A stretch of 64,000 bases of DNA, taken from positions 346,123 through 410,122 of the forward strand of contig MNCI01003605.1 of assembly GCA_015680685.1 (NCBI GenBank), in the 5' to 3' direction. The notes beneath the pieces are model-generated. The model had not been told where the DNA came from and searched no databases. It worked only from the letters and a program-made list of their open reading frames with translations. This stretch comes from Gnetum montanum. Its lineage: Eukaryota > Streptophyta > Gnetopsida > Gnetales > Gnetaceae. Positions 23,337-35,150 of the stretch are shown here, in pieces (the first letter of the stretch is position 1; the number at the start of each line of letters is the position of its first letter). Both the position numbers and the translations under genes were made by a program.

Positions 23337-23545
23337 ATTTGATCCAAGGGGTGTGCTTTGAATTCCCATTATTGTGTTTGTTTTTTTTTTTCTTTGAATG
23401 GGAACCACACCATGTGAGGATAGATTGGTTAGTCCAAGGGGTGTCCTTTGAATTCCCATTTTTTTTGTTGGTTTTTTTCTTTTTTGTTTTTTTCTATTTT
23501 TTTTTATTTTTTCAAATGGGAGCCACACCATGCAAGGACATGTAA
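23337..23545 (-). repeat. conserved imperfect hairpin, two tandem copies (B)
   Basis: On the plus strand GGGGTGTGCTTTGAATTCCC, a T-rich loop and GGGAACCACACCATG occur twice in a row (about 23349-23422 and 23438-23541). The loops are long T runs. Confidence 0.7.
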
Positions 23546-24137
23546 GCTTCTTATTATTCATGGCCATGAAATGGAAAGGAATCCCTGAAGAAAGTAATGC
23601 ACAAGAGATTGTAGGGGGATACGTGGTCCATCACATCCCCTTGAAGTCACACCCTATTCCTTACCACTTAGATCCTTCCCAAGTTCAAAATCCACCAAGG
23701 TCAAAGATTGATTGGAGTTGATTAATGGAAAAGGGACTATACTTCTCTTGATCCCAAGACACCATAGATAAGTGTAAGTGATTGAATGTCATGGACTCAC
23801 TGCTTGTTGTATGAAAGAAAGTGTAACTTAGTTTCCTGAAACCAAAATGCTAAGGTAATAACTAGATATAATAGGCAACCCATAATAAGCATGCCCCCAT
23901 TAGGCATAACCATCACACCATCGCATCCTATGCCAATAAGACAAATTTATTAGTGAAAAGAAATAGAGGGGAATAACTAAAATAAAATAGAATAGAATGA
24001 CTAAAGATGAAATATATTTATATAAAAAAAGAGAAAGAGTAGGTAATAAATGTTAAATTTACAAATGATGGTGTAAAATAAAAAATAAAGGAAAGTCCTA
24101 AAAGGTCAGGACAACTATTTTAGTATGGATCATGATC

Positions 24138-24150
24138 TCCCCCATGACTA
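24138..24150 (-). promoter_or_regulatory. internal polypurine-tract-like motif (B)
   Basis: The minus strand TAGTCATGGGGGA lies just after the integrase remnant. It differs from B's 3' tract TAGTCGTGGGGGTA by one base in the first twelve. Confidence 0.5.
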
Positions 24151-24199
24151 AGCTTGGAGGAGGAGATTCGAAAGATGGTGACCATTTGACGAAATGATA

Positions 24200-25380
24200 G
24201 CGACACTGGTTTGGTGTAGTTCATGGAAGGGTTTCAATTCTTTCATGTTGACAAACTGTGTTTTTCTTGGGTCTTCAAGTTTGTGTATGAGTAGGGCTCC
24301 AAATGGAAATTTCTTGAAAACAATATAAGGTCCCTCCCATAGTGTTTGAAACTTGGTCTATTACGACACATGTGTGGGGTTCCAATAGAGAACCTTATCT
24401 CCATGTTGAAAGGTTACCTTCTAAATCCTAAGGTCATGAAATTTTTTTTATATTCCTTATGCACATTATTTAATGACATGGCTACTAATCGATTTTCATC
24501 TAGCACATTTAAGTTGATGAGCCATTCTTGTTGTGCCTGGGATAGGTCAAGACCTAGGTCACTTGTAGTGGATAGTATTTAGAGTTCTGCCTGAATCAGG
24601 AGCATTGGTGGTTTTCCATACACCAACTCATAAGGAGAGTAGACTATAGGAAGTTTCTAGGTTGAGCAGTAGGCCCAGAGGATGTTGTTAAGTTTTGTGC
24701 TTTAGGCCCTCCTATATTTGCTAATCATCCTAGTTAGGATTTTTGTAATCACCTAGTTTGTGACTTTGGCTTGCTCATTGGCTTGGGGGTGATAGCGTGT
24801 CGTTAATTTATGTTCTAATCCCAAATGCTACATGAGTTTTTGAAAAGTAGCACCCATAAAGTGAGTGTAGTTATCTAAAATGAGTGCACGCAGCACTCCA
24901 AACCTATTCATGATTTGCTATTGAACAAACCGTGCGACTGTGGTTGAGGAACAATCAGTGATGACTCCTACCTCTGCCCACTTGGTACAGTAGTCCATTG
25001 AAACAATGATGTATGCCTTCCCATTTGACATGGGTGAGAAGGGGCCCATGAAGTTTATGCCCCAAATGTATAAGGGTTTGAGTGGCTAAATCCACTGTTG
25101 AGGTCCCTCCATTCTTGTCGTCATTCCACCATTTCTTTGACATTAATCATAGGAGCAGAAAAACCATTGAGCATCTCAAAATAGTGTAGGCTATTAGTAT
25201 CCTGAAAGAAGGATCTTAATGGATGTGTGCCTTCTTGCATAATGTCCCCCACAAGGGCCTTCATGAGCATCTTGGAGGATGTGTAGTTGATCTACATTAG
25301 GGATGCACCATCAAACCAAGCCATTTGCACATACCTTGTAAAGGTGTCCATTAATTTCCATGAAGTGCTTAGCTCTTTGA
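24200..25380 (-). pseudogene. integrase remnant (element B)
   Basis: This is homologous to the integrases of C, D and E. It has an HEGPC-type zinc-binding start near 25250, a core with PLKPLYIWGINFMGP-like text near 25040-25080, VSMDYCTKWAEV near 25000 (first Asp), and the second catalytic segment near 24870 (ALILDNYTHF, Asp kept). The C-terminal DNA-binding part extends to about 24200. Several stops break it. Confidence 0.75.
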
Positions 25381-26860
25381 AGAAACTATTTTTTCTTCTG
25401 ATGATCCAACTCCTTTGGTAGCTCTTGTGTAAGAAAATAGGTGAGGATGTTGTTAAACTAATTTGCTTCTATGGGAGCCTCCTTTGTGACTACTCTAGCA
25501 AAGAGGAGTTCATCTAGAAACTAGTCAAAGAGTGGGCTCTCCTCCTCCATGCTATTCCATCATAACCAAGACAAGTCATCAACCACCACGTTCTTAGTTT
25601 CCTTTTTGTCTACCATAGTAAGATCAAATTCTTGAAGGATCATGAGCCACCATATGACATGGGGGCTCACCATTGATTTATTCATAAGGAATCGGATGAC
25701 ACTATGGTCCATATGCACAAACACCTTGTATCCGAGCACATAGTGGCAGAACTTTTCCATGGTAAACACCACTACCATTAACTCCTTTTCAATGGTGGTG
25801 TAATTTAGTTGTGCACCCACAATACTATAGCTTGCATAGTGGATGTAATATGGGCATTTCTGGTCATCCAACTATGTGAGAATGGCTCCAAATGCATAAT
25901 TAGACACATCTATCATGATGTGAAATGATCTAGACCAATCCAAGACTCATAGAATTGGAGTGTCTACAAGTTTTTCTTTAGTGTTTAGAATGTAGATTCA
26001 CATTCCCTAGTCTAGACAAATGGGACACCTTTCTTGGTCAGTTCCAGTAACAACTTAGAAATCTTTGAAAAAATCTCGATGAAGGGCCAATAGTAACTAG
26101 TGTGTCAAAGGAATGACTAAACATCCCATATAGCTCTTGGCTAACTGGTAAATCCTTGGATAATCCTAATTTTCTTAGGATCCACTCTGATCCCTACTTG
26201 AAAAATTTGATGCCCCAAAATAAGGTCTTCTTGGACCATTAGGTGGCTCTTTTGCCAGTTGAGCGATAAGTTAGTTTCTAGACATCACTTCAAAACCTAC
26301 TCAAGGTAGTCCAAGGATTACTCGAATGTTGCCTCATAGGTGGAGAATTCATCCATAAAAAATTCTACACCATTATCAATTTGTTGCTAGAACATGTTGA
26401 GGACAAGGTATTGGAAGGTTGTAGGCGTATTACATATGCCAAAGGGCATCTTCTTGTACATGAAAGTCCCCCAGGGCCTTGTAAACGTTGTCTTGGTCTA
26501 GTCCTTTAGTATAATCTAGATTTGGTTATAGCCACTGTAACCATCCAGGAAGCTATATTAACAATGCCCTAAAATGGTATCCAACACCTAGTTCATAAAT
26601 GGGAGTGGAAAATGATCCTTCAAGGTTACCATGATTAGTAATCAAAAATCAATATAGACCCTCCATTTACCACCCTTTTTGGCACAATAACAAGTAAGGC
26701 AACCCACTTGCTATCCACAATGGAGTAGATGAATCCCATCTTCATCAGTCGCTCAATTTCATCCTTGATGGATTTTTAAAGTTCGGGATTCAATCATCTT
26801 TGTAGTTATTGTCATGGCTTCATGGAAGGGTTGATATAAATTCAATATTGGCATACCCTC
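25381..26860 (-). pseudogene. RT and RNase H remnant (element B)
   Basis: RT begins near 26850. The active-site motif at 26348-26359 reads FMDE, so the second catalytic Asp is lost. RNase H is clear in the open run at 25560-25871 (AQLNYTTIEKELMVVVF, YKVFVHMDHSVIRFLM, ending NVVVDDLSWL). The order and spacing are those of C. It cannot be active because of the changed YxDD motif and stops. Confidence 0.8.
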
Positions 26861-27898
26861 GAATCAATCCCCATTAACTCAAGATATGACTATGCAAAGG
26901 TAGTCAACCATTTGTTCACCATCCTTAGCAACTTCTTCTTTTTCTCAAGAGTAAGAGTGACATTGATTATTACCAGCTTACCATTTTGCAAGAATGCATA
27001 TTCCAAATTGACCGGTAAGGGCTTTAGTGCTAGGGGCTCCTGTTTAAAGCTTTCAGGGATTTGCAACTTTCCCCAATTAGTAGCATCATTAGTAGTGGAA
27101 AGTTGCTAATGGACCTATTCTAGTTCATCTATGCTCCCCATATAGGTACATACAAGGCTCTCAAAGGGTTCCATGCATAGGGTGCTGCTATTAGAATCAG
27201 CGGTCAACCACTGGGTGCCTTCTTGAGTAGTGGCTGCTACATACAAGCATCAGTGAATTTTTTGATTTAGTGGCACACCGACTACACATTTGAATGGATG
27301 TTCACTCAATGGACCAAAGTTTCTACACATAGTTGCACCTGGAATCATTGTACACAATGCATGGGACACACTTCTTCTTGATCTTCCCAAAAGGATTTTT
27401 ATTGGAGATTTCAAGGGAGAGATCCTGGAGTCCCAAATGTACATCCGCCATGCTGAGCCACACTCTCCCCATTATAATCAAGGAGTCCCCCTTATAGTTA
27501 TTGACACGGATCACTAGGAAATCAGTAGGGTAGGACCACCCACAACTAGTGGTCACAATATCTTCTACCAATCCCAAGGGAATAGTGATGGATTGGTCTA
27601 CCAACTCAAGCTGAAAGTTACTTTTCTTCAATGGGGGTAGGTTCCAGGTCTTGTACATATCATGTGAAATTAGGTTGATACCTAATCCTAAATCCAGAAG
27701 AGATTTGCATGGCTAGTTTCCTACTACTTAAAGGTATATGAGGGGGCTTCCTAGATCAACCAATTTCTGAGGGAGGTGACCCACCTTAATCCAGTCCGTC
27801 ATAGCATGTGTTAACATGATGATTTTCACATTGGAAGGTGTTTGGTTTGAAGGTTGCTCGAAGAATTGAGTGTTAGAGGAAATGGGAGATGTAGGGGC
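26861..27898 (-). pseudogene. protease remnant and protease-RT linker (element B)
   Basis: Open run 27323-27658 reads NLPPLKKSNFQLELVDQSI, IPLGLVEDIVTTSCGW, then a SLIIMGRVWLS flap-end segment. Run 27728-27946 covers the upstream part (TDWIKVGHLPQKLVDLGSP). The active-site segment between them (about 27670-27710) is decayed, with LDLGLGIN-like text. Element C is inserted at 27898. The continuing gag sequence lies at 41149. Confidence 0.78.
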
Positions 27899-28783
27899 TG
27901 ATGAGCGGCTAGGTACCCCTACGCCAACCATATGAATCATGGGCATTCACACATGGCTCAATTGAATTCCATAGACTATAAGCACTTAACATACACCCTC
28001 CAATAACCAGAAAACCTTGGGTTAGAACGATCGTTGTCTTTTTAATCTCACTTGTGATGTTCTAATTGTGATGGTTAAGTGGAATTAATGCTAATTATTT
28101 TTATATATTTTTACTTATCTTTTGGCATCTAATTATCTTGGAAAGTAAGGCTAGAGTATTGAGTAATCTAAGACTATCTTGATCTAAATCTTAACTACTC
28201 CTAGCATAAGTATCTGATCCCATCTTCTAGGCATGTTCTGAGCATCCCCTAAACACTATTGGGTTACCAGACATGAACTGTCATTGGGTTACCAAGTGTT
28301 GGATTTACGTTCGCGATGGTTGTACTTATAGTCTTTACAAACATATAAGACAGCCAAAGCAATTAAAATAAAAATAAAAGAAACTTAAGTAAGTATCAAA
28401 GCATAAACATATTAAACTAATGAATGCAATAAATGACTAAGTCCACATGCTGCAAGGAATGCCTGAAGAGTTTATCTTTATTGCCATTCACGGTAATGGG
28501 CTCAGATACATCAACGCTCAAATAAAGAACTGATTACTTTTCTTACATCTACTGTGGGCACTTGGAAAATATTCTATCTCCTATGGGAACAAACTACAAG
28601 AGCTTCACTACAACTAACTAAAAGGTACCTAAATGAGGTAGAAGGCCCTCTTATTTATAGGCCGAAATAGGCTTTGCATAAACGGGGCCACGTCAACGCA
28701 TGGAAGGCTGCGTCGATGGGGCTGCATTGATGCAGCTGCGTATACGTGACCTAGTCAATGCATCGACTAATGACACTCCATCA
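27899..28783 (-). repeat. 3' LTR of C (885 bp)
   Basis: On the plus strand it runs TGATGAGCGGCTAGG to GACACTCCATCA. The TATA box (TATTTATA on plus) is at 28652-28659. The U3 motif array (GTCAACGCA, GTCGATGGG, GTATACG) is at about 28680-28783. It lacks the 43-bp duplication seen in the 5' LTR. Confidence 0.9.
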
Positions 28784-28797
28784 TACCTGCATGACTA
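28784..28797 (-). promoter_or_regulatory. 3' polypurine tract (C), decayed
   Basis: The minus strand TAGTCATGCAGGTA abuts the LTR. The G-run is broken by CA. Confidence 0.65.
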
Positions 28798-28989
28798 AGT
28801 AAAAACTCATCCTCGAGTCACTCTACAATTTGGAAGGTATGGAATTTTATTTACAACACACATGACTTGACATACACATTAACTTTTCCAAGTGCCCGAG
28901 TTACAGAGAAGTACAAGTTACAAAAAATGGTGATGTTTAGAGATAAAATTGAACACATTGCTAGTCCTAGAGTTTTTTTCATGTAGACT

Positions 28990-31859
28990 AATGCACAAAA
29001 TTGTTGGAGAAGATCACACCATCCCTAGGGGTGGTGGTTCTAATGGACCTTCTCCAACCTTTGACCCATGCGTTGGTGGTGGCACGAATGACAATTGTCC
29101 CGCAGTAGCTACAACTTCTAGAAGCAAACGGAAGGCCTCCAAGAGAGCCCTCATCTTTGCTTCTTTTCTTCTAGGATCGTTCTCTATCTAGGAAGCTTAT
29201 CCAATGTGTGCTGGAACTGGAACCTCCCAAGGACATGGCAATACCAGGAAGAGTTCTTTTAGGTTGACAAACCAGGCTATGAACTGCTTTCATTCAATGT
29301 CAAATGCTCAGATTGATGCTTGTAGTTGTTGGTAGTCATTTATTCATCAAGCCAAGTTCTCCATGACTTCATGTTATCCTTCAAAGATTGTGCGGAGAAC
29401 CTCAAGTTCCACGTTTACCGTTTCTAGCTTCTACTTTGTTATTTTGTACGCCTGCAACTCGCCCTTGTATAGAGAATACGAGGTGGCCACTTGCTTTTCC
29501 AATTTTGACCATGACCTCCTAGCTATGAGCATAGCTAGGTTTACATAACATAGGTTGGCAAGCTCCATATATTCTATCATCTCTTCAATCTGTAGCTTCT
29601 TAAGGTGGATTTCAGATTGATTATAGGAATTCAACCCATCAAAGATAGGTTGCCATACATCACCTCCTTCTTGGAGCTATTGGAGTGCTTGGTTCATTTT
29701 GGCCTTTGTGACCTGAATTTGCTTTTCATTTACTTTCTTCTATAATCCCACTTGGTTCATATAATGATTTTTGATGTTTTCAAATTTTAGGGCCTCATTC
29801 TTCCAAGCGGCAATTTCAATTATAGATTTCTGTCGCAACGCCTGAACCTCCTCCATTGATAGATTTCAGTTCTCAGTGACCAACCTTCTTATGTCAGCGT
29901 TCACCCTAGCTAGTTCTTCCTGTTGTTGGTGGATAAAATTTTTCATGTGTTCATTTTCTACACCAACATTACACAGGTGATGAACCTCTATGGTCAATTA
30001 GACATTCTCCTGGCAAACCTCCGCCAAGTCCTTGTCTAAATGATATGCTTAAACATCTGCCAAGGACTTATCGAAGATCACTAACTCTTGCACATCCTCA
30101 ATGATCTAAAGTTTGAGTTGAAGTTATTGAAAAGCTTCATATCTGGTTATTTCATAGTTGAGGATGGTTGGATTGGCAAGTTGGGCTCTTAATTGGGCTA
30201 CTTGCGTTGCCAAGCAACTTGAGAAGCTTCAAGTTGCCCTTCCAAAATGAGGCTCTTACTCCTTGCTAAAAGTAACTCTGATTGGGTTGTAGTAATGTTG
30301 TCTGAAAGGTCGAAGACATCTAGAAGCTATTGTCCAGTTCCCACCAGTCGATCCAACAACTCCTCATGTTGGGCTATATCAATCTTGCTACACAAAGTTC
30401 TGGTAGATGCCTATACATCTTGTAGTCCATGAATGTCTAGTACAGGTGTTGTCAGTGAGTTGAGAGCCATAGCAATTGTATCAGCAACCACTTCAACTGT
30501 AGTCTCCTATCCTTGGTGCTACATCACTAGGACTGTTGCCCTTTCACCATCTTCTAAGCGTATCAAAAAGGTACCAGCATTCCCAAAAATTTCAAGAAAT
30601 AACTATTGTGTGGACACTATTACCTCTTGAACACTAGGATCTATTTGTGTAGGCACTTACATTCGGGCTATGGAGAACATCAACCCTACTCTTTCAAGCA
30701 AGCTAACAGATTGAGCCACTTGCTCCAAGTGGCTCATTGTAGGGTGATAGATCGAAGGGTCCTCTCCTCCACCAATCCTACCAGATTACTCTTGCTGGCT
30801 AAATAGCATTTGTCAGATTTTGCGGATGTGTTCCGCAATGCTTTGCAAACCCGAATTTGCTATTTGTATAGGTGGTGGAGGTGGTTGATGCTCCTCCTCT
30901 GTCTATGTGGTGGTGGGAGTTTTATCCTTCATCATTTCCCACCAAGAGGCAATCGGAGTGTGCTGGATTATATCATTGGAGTACTATGCTATCCCTACCC
31001 ATTTAAACAACTTTTGGATGAGGCAGGGAAAGGGGAGAGCTCATCTTCCACATTCGCTCTCAGTAAACCTCTTTTCAATCTCCAAGAACAACAGCTATGG
31101 AAGACTCATTGGGAACTTCCCACTCAAGGTGGCACATGCATAGGCAAAGAAGGCTATGATTTTGCTAGGTGTTACCATTGGGTTCAAGTGGTAAGACGTG
31201 ATCTTCGAGTACACCCTCTCTGCCATGGTCAAAGAGTCAAATTCCTTACGCTCTACCCCATAACACCATTTGGTCCATTCTTCCTTTACCTCTGGGTCAA
31301 CTTGTTTTGAAATTTCCACCACATCTGCTCTTGTCTCGAGCAACCCCAGAGCCTGTGCTATCACCTTCAAAGATTTAGAGACATAAATGTCTTTGATTCT
31401 TACTCTAGAACCTAGTTTCCAATTTGTCTAGAAGAGATAGGTCTCTCTTAAGTACCATTCACCATTGGTTGTGATGATTGGCCACATTAGAGAGTTTTGA
31501 AGTTGGAGCCTCACTTCTTCTAGTGCATTCTCAAGGAATGGTCCAAAGTTTAGCTCTTAGAGGACCATCTATTGCACCTCGTGTGGTGTGATAGCATCAA
31601 GATAGGCTTGGGTTAGGGTGACCTCAAGCCATGGTGATATCCTTGGAGTCTCATCCCCTTATGATTGCTCACTAGGAATCACCTCTTTAGAAATCTGATG
31701 GACAGATTCCATGTCAAGTCCTTTGCAGAGGGGGCCAGTTGCATGAGAGCCCTCCACGTACTCTAGCTGACGCCCGCCTTGTCCCCTTCCTATACGTGGG
31801 CGCTTGTCCCTCAATTGTGATGGTCCTTCACCCTTTGGATGCCTCGGTTTGGGTGCCAT
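28990..31859 (-). pseudogene. third ORF (downstream of pol), element C
   Basis: This is the best copy of the additional ORF. The ATG (31859-31857) follows TTTGATTATAG directly. Residues 1-66 are open and strongly basic (KPRHPKGEGPSQLRDKRPRI), possibly a nuclear-localisation type region. The frame is kept to an open run at 31095-31370 (residues 164-254) with LGLLETRADVV, WTKWCYGVERKEFDSLTMA and ACATLSGKFP. The preceding VRIKDIYVS segment recalls the 'putative plant transposon protein' domain (VRGxxVxFS...LGL), assigned from memory only. A Pro-rich hinge (about 30780-30900) and a long coiled-coil-like second half follow. No protease, zinc knuckle or membrane helix is visible. Confidence 0.65.
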
Positions 31860-32040
31860 CTATAATCAAACATAACCATCCATTAGATTGTGCATAAGTA
31901 GCACAATATGGTCCTTAAACACCTTCTCAGTTCAACTAAGTTATGTTGTTGGCACAGGAATTCCTTTAAGTCTCCCGGAGTGTTAATTTATGGGTTAGAG
32001 TCAAAAACAACAAAGGATGAGTTGAAGTTTAAACAGTTGT

Positions 32041-32082
32041 TTTCATAATTAACTAACTAATTAATTAATTAATTAATTACAC
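32041..32082 (+). repeat. (TTAA)n tract
   Basis: AATTAACTAACTAATTAATT and further ATTA units form a simple repeat inside the putative intron. Confidence 0.85.
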
Positions 32083-32104
32083 ATAGGCTTCATCCCCTTG
32101 CCTA

Positions 32105-32126
32105 CCCCCCCCCCCCCCCCCCCCCC
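32105..32126 (+). repeat. poly-C homopolymer (22 bases)
   Basis: A run of C (G in element sense) directly beside the putative splice donor. Its exact length should be treated with caution, because homopolymers are error-prone in sequencing. Confidence 0.9.
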
Positions 32127-32286
32127 AACAACTGAAAGCATACCTCCAGTTGCTTGAAAGGGCAAGGATCGGTTGATGTGGATGTGAGATAGGACGTAGG
32201 TGCTTAGGGAAGAGTTGGGCAAAAAAATGGCAAAATCTCCCCCAAATTTGGATTCCAAATGATGAAAATGTGAAGAAAAATAGCCC

Positions 32287-32380
32287 TATATATAGGGGTT
32301 GGGCACTGCATCAATGGGGCCATGTATACGGGGCCCTGTATACACAGGGGTGTGCACCCATTGACTAGCGTTGACCAACC
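32287..32380 (-). promoter_or_regulatory. putative internal promoter for the third ORF (C)
   Basis: In element sense GGTCAACGCTAGTCAATGG, then GTATACAGGG and GTATACATGG motifs, are followed by TATATATA at 32287-32294. These are the same kinds of motif, in the same order, as in this element's own U3. The TATA box lies about 150 nt before the donor at 32143. The following 32381-33083 is non-coding; a GAGGACCCAC block near 32625 is shared with A, B and E. Confidence 0.5.
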
Positions 32381-33089
32381 CAGAAAAAGCCTGAAATGAT
32401 GAATTTGAAACACCAAATTGGAGCAGTTGAAGTGCATGAGAGGCCCAGTCATGGCTAAGGATAGGAGGAAGGTAATCAAAGCTCGAAAAAGAGTCAAAAA
32501 ATAGGAGAACGTGATGCAAAAGAACTTCACAAGGAAGAAATCAAGCGATGGGTCCCTGAAAATAATCAACCACGAAATCCAAAGGATGGGAGACTTAACA
32601 AGCAGGACCAAGAATATGTAGGTGGGTCCTCCTGATAGCAAGAAAGAGCCTTAGTATCCCCTGCATATCCTCAACACCAGGGTCTGTGGGTCCTAAGGTC
32701 AAGAAATGATGTTCGCTAATTAATACTCCTACCCAAGAGACCCCACCAAGGCATGAGAAGCCCATGGAAACCACGATGAACATTTGCAACATAAAATGGG
32801 CAGTGAGGTGAGTTATAGAGAGAAATGGATGAAGAAAGAGATGAGAGAATGGAAATTCTGATTGTTGGTCACATGAAACCCCGTGTGTAGTTTTTGGTTA
32901 GACCCAAAACCATCTGCATATAGTGACATCGCAGCAACAGACGAAGCCCTAGCCATCCCCCAAGGAAGTAGGAATGCATCCATAGATAACCACCACTCCA
33001 AAAAATGTGAGAGGAAGGAAGTAAAACAAGATGACGTTATAGGGGACAAAGGAAGTCCCATAACTAGTGCTTGTAACTTGTGATAGGTA

Positions 33090-33290
33090 GTCTAAGGGGT
33101 GTGCTTTGAATTTCCACAAAGTGATGTCATGATTTTTTTTCTTTTTTAGGGGAACCACACCATGCAAAGATCCATGCAAGTTCACATGCATTTGAAAATG
33201 GGGTATGCTTTGAATCCTCATGTTTATTTGTGTTTTTTTTCTTTTTTTGAATTTTTTCGGTGAGGACCATACCATGCAAGGTCAAATTTC
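33090..33290 (-). repeat. conserved imperfect hairpin, two copies (C)
   Basis: Two copies of the GGTGTGCTTTGAAT ... T-rich ... GAACCACACCATG module (plus-strand view), at about 33097-33175 and 33202-33282. The second is more decayed (GGACCATACCATG). Nothing further is recognised at 33291-33880. Confidence 0.65.
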
Positions 33291-33880
33291 CCAAGAGCTT
33301 CCTTGGAGAGAAGAACGTGAAGTGGTAGAAAATCCGTAAGGACACACCAGCAACCCAGGGGATAGGAGAGAGTGACGAATGTTGAATTTCCCTTGAAGTC
33401 ACACCCGATTCAAACCATTGGATCATCCCTGAGTCTGGGAACTACAAAAGTCACACATTAATTACAATGTTTTTAAGTGAATGGGTTACATGTTCTCAAC
33501 AGAAGGAAAACCATGGAGTGGTTGAATGGGTGGATGATGTGGACTCACTGCCGATTTTATGAGCAAAAAATAGACGTAAAGTCCAAGGACAACCATGCGA
33601 GAGCAAGAGCTAGATAACTACATGAACTTATTGTACATTACCCATCACAATGAAAACCATCTGTGCTAGACACCTAATCACAATAAGATGACGCATTAGC
33701 CATCACGTGAAAAATGAAACACACATAAAGAAACAAAAAATAATTAAAGAAAGGAAAAAATTAATAAGCATTGGAAAACATATGAATAATGTTGAAAAAA
33801 AAATTATAAAAAAAAGTGTAAAACAAAAAATTACAAAACAGTGAGGGGTGTAGTGGAATGGGTTAGTAGGGATGACAGTC

Positions 33881-33893
33881 TCCCCCATGACTG
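33881..33893 (-). promoter_or_regulatory. internal polypurine-tract-like motif (C)
   Basis: The minus strand CAGTCATGGGGGA lies after the integrase C-terminus. It is a better polypurine tract than the element's own decayed 3' tract. Confidence 0.5.
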
Positions 33894-33929
33894 CGTGGAA
33901 AGGAGGAGATGCGAAAAATGGAACAAGGC

Positions 33930-35150
33930 TATCCTAGTGATGACGAGGTGGTTGCACTAGTTGAGTGGAGTTCACAGAAAGGTTTCAGTTGTTGTCAGTT
34001 GACCAACTGCGTTCTAGTGGGGTCCTCAGGTTTGTGGATAAGCAAGGGCCCCGGATGGAAAGATTTCAAAGACAATGTAAGGTCCCCCCCATAGTGTTTA
34101 AAACTTGATTGGTTGAGATACATGTGAGGGGTTCCAATACAACACCTTATCTCCACATCTAAATGTGACCTTCCAAATCCTAAGATCATGTCATTTTTTG
34201 TTATAGGCCTTGTGGATCTCATTTGAAGATAGGGCCACTAATTGGTTCTCATCTAGCACACTTCAATTGATAAGTCGTTCACGTTGTGCTAGTGGGAGGT
34301 CAAGGCCTAAGTTACTAGTGGTGGATAGTGTGCAGAGTTCAGCCTAAATTGGAAGTGTTGATAACTTTCTGTACACTAACTCATAGGGAGAGTACCCTAT
34401 AGGAAGTTTCCAAGTGGAGCGATAGGCCCATAGGGCATTATTAAGTTTGGTACTCCAATCTCTCCTGTATTTGTTGATGGTTCAGGTAAGGATCTTAGTG
34501 ATATCCCTATTGGTGACTTTGGCCTTCCCGTTAGCTTAGGGGTGATAGGATGTTGTAAATTTATGGATGACCCCCAAGTGTTGCATAAGTTTCCAAAAAG
34601 TAACACCCATAAAATCAAGTTTGTTATTAGAAATGAGTGCACGTGGCACTCCAAACCTGTTGACGATTTGTTGTTGGACAAATCATGCAGCGGTGTTGGA
34701 AGAACAGTTGACGACGGTTGCTGCTTCTACCCACTTTGTGCAATAGTCCACAGCTACGATGATGTATGCCTTTCTATTTGACAGGGGTGTGATAGGCCCC
34801 ATGAAGTTGATGCCCCTAATTTCGAAGGGCTCTAGTGGCTAGATCCATTGTTGAGGTCCCTCTAACCGTGCCATCATCCCACCATATTTTTGGCAACATT
34901 CGTAGGAGTGGGCAAACCATTATGCATCCCTCAAAATTATGGGCCAGTAATATCCTAAAAGTAGGATCTTAATGGCTGTGCATCATCTAGCATAGTTACC
35001 CCCACAAGGACCCTCGTGAGCATCTTGGAGGATGCGCAGTGTATCGTCATTAGGGACACACCATCGAACTAGGCCATCTATGTACACCTTGTAAAGGTGG
35101 CCATTGATTTCCATGAAATTCTTTGCCTTATGGAGAAACTGTTGTTTTTG
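33930..35150 (-). pseudogene. integrase remnant (element C)
   Basis: The order from the right is: a zinc-binding segment near 34880-35040 (HEGPCGGNYA, second His changed to Asn, then SYECCQK); a core with GINFMGPITPL, then VAVDYCTKWVEA (first Asp), then ALISNNKLDF where the second Asp is changed to Asn; then NGKAKVTN, where the catalytic Glu is changed to Lys; then [15 protein letters not shown]. It is nearly continuous, but two of three DDE residues are gone, so it is inactive. It would have joined element DNA to the chromosome. Confidence 0.85.

Larger units (their letters stand above)
31860..32143 (-). promoter_or_regulatory. putative 5'-UTR intron before the third ORF (C)
   Basis: The donor is CTGGAG|GTATGC (GT at 32143-32142) and the acceptor TTTGATTATAG ends just before the ATG. 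Length is 284 nt. Upstream of the acceptor is TCTAAT, a possible branch site. The G-run after the donor, short in A, B and E, is here a 22-base homopolymer. Confidence 0.6.
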
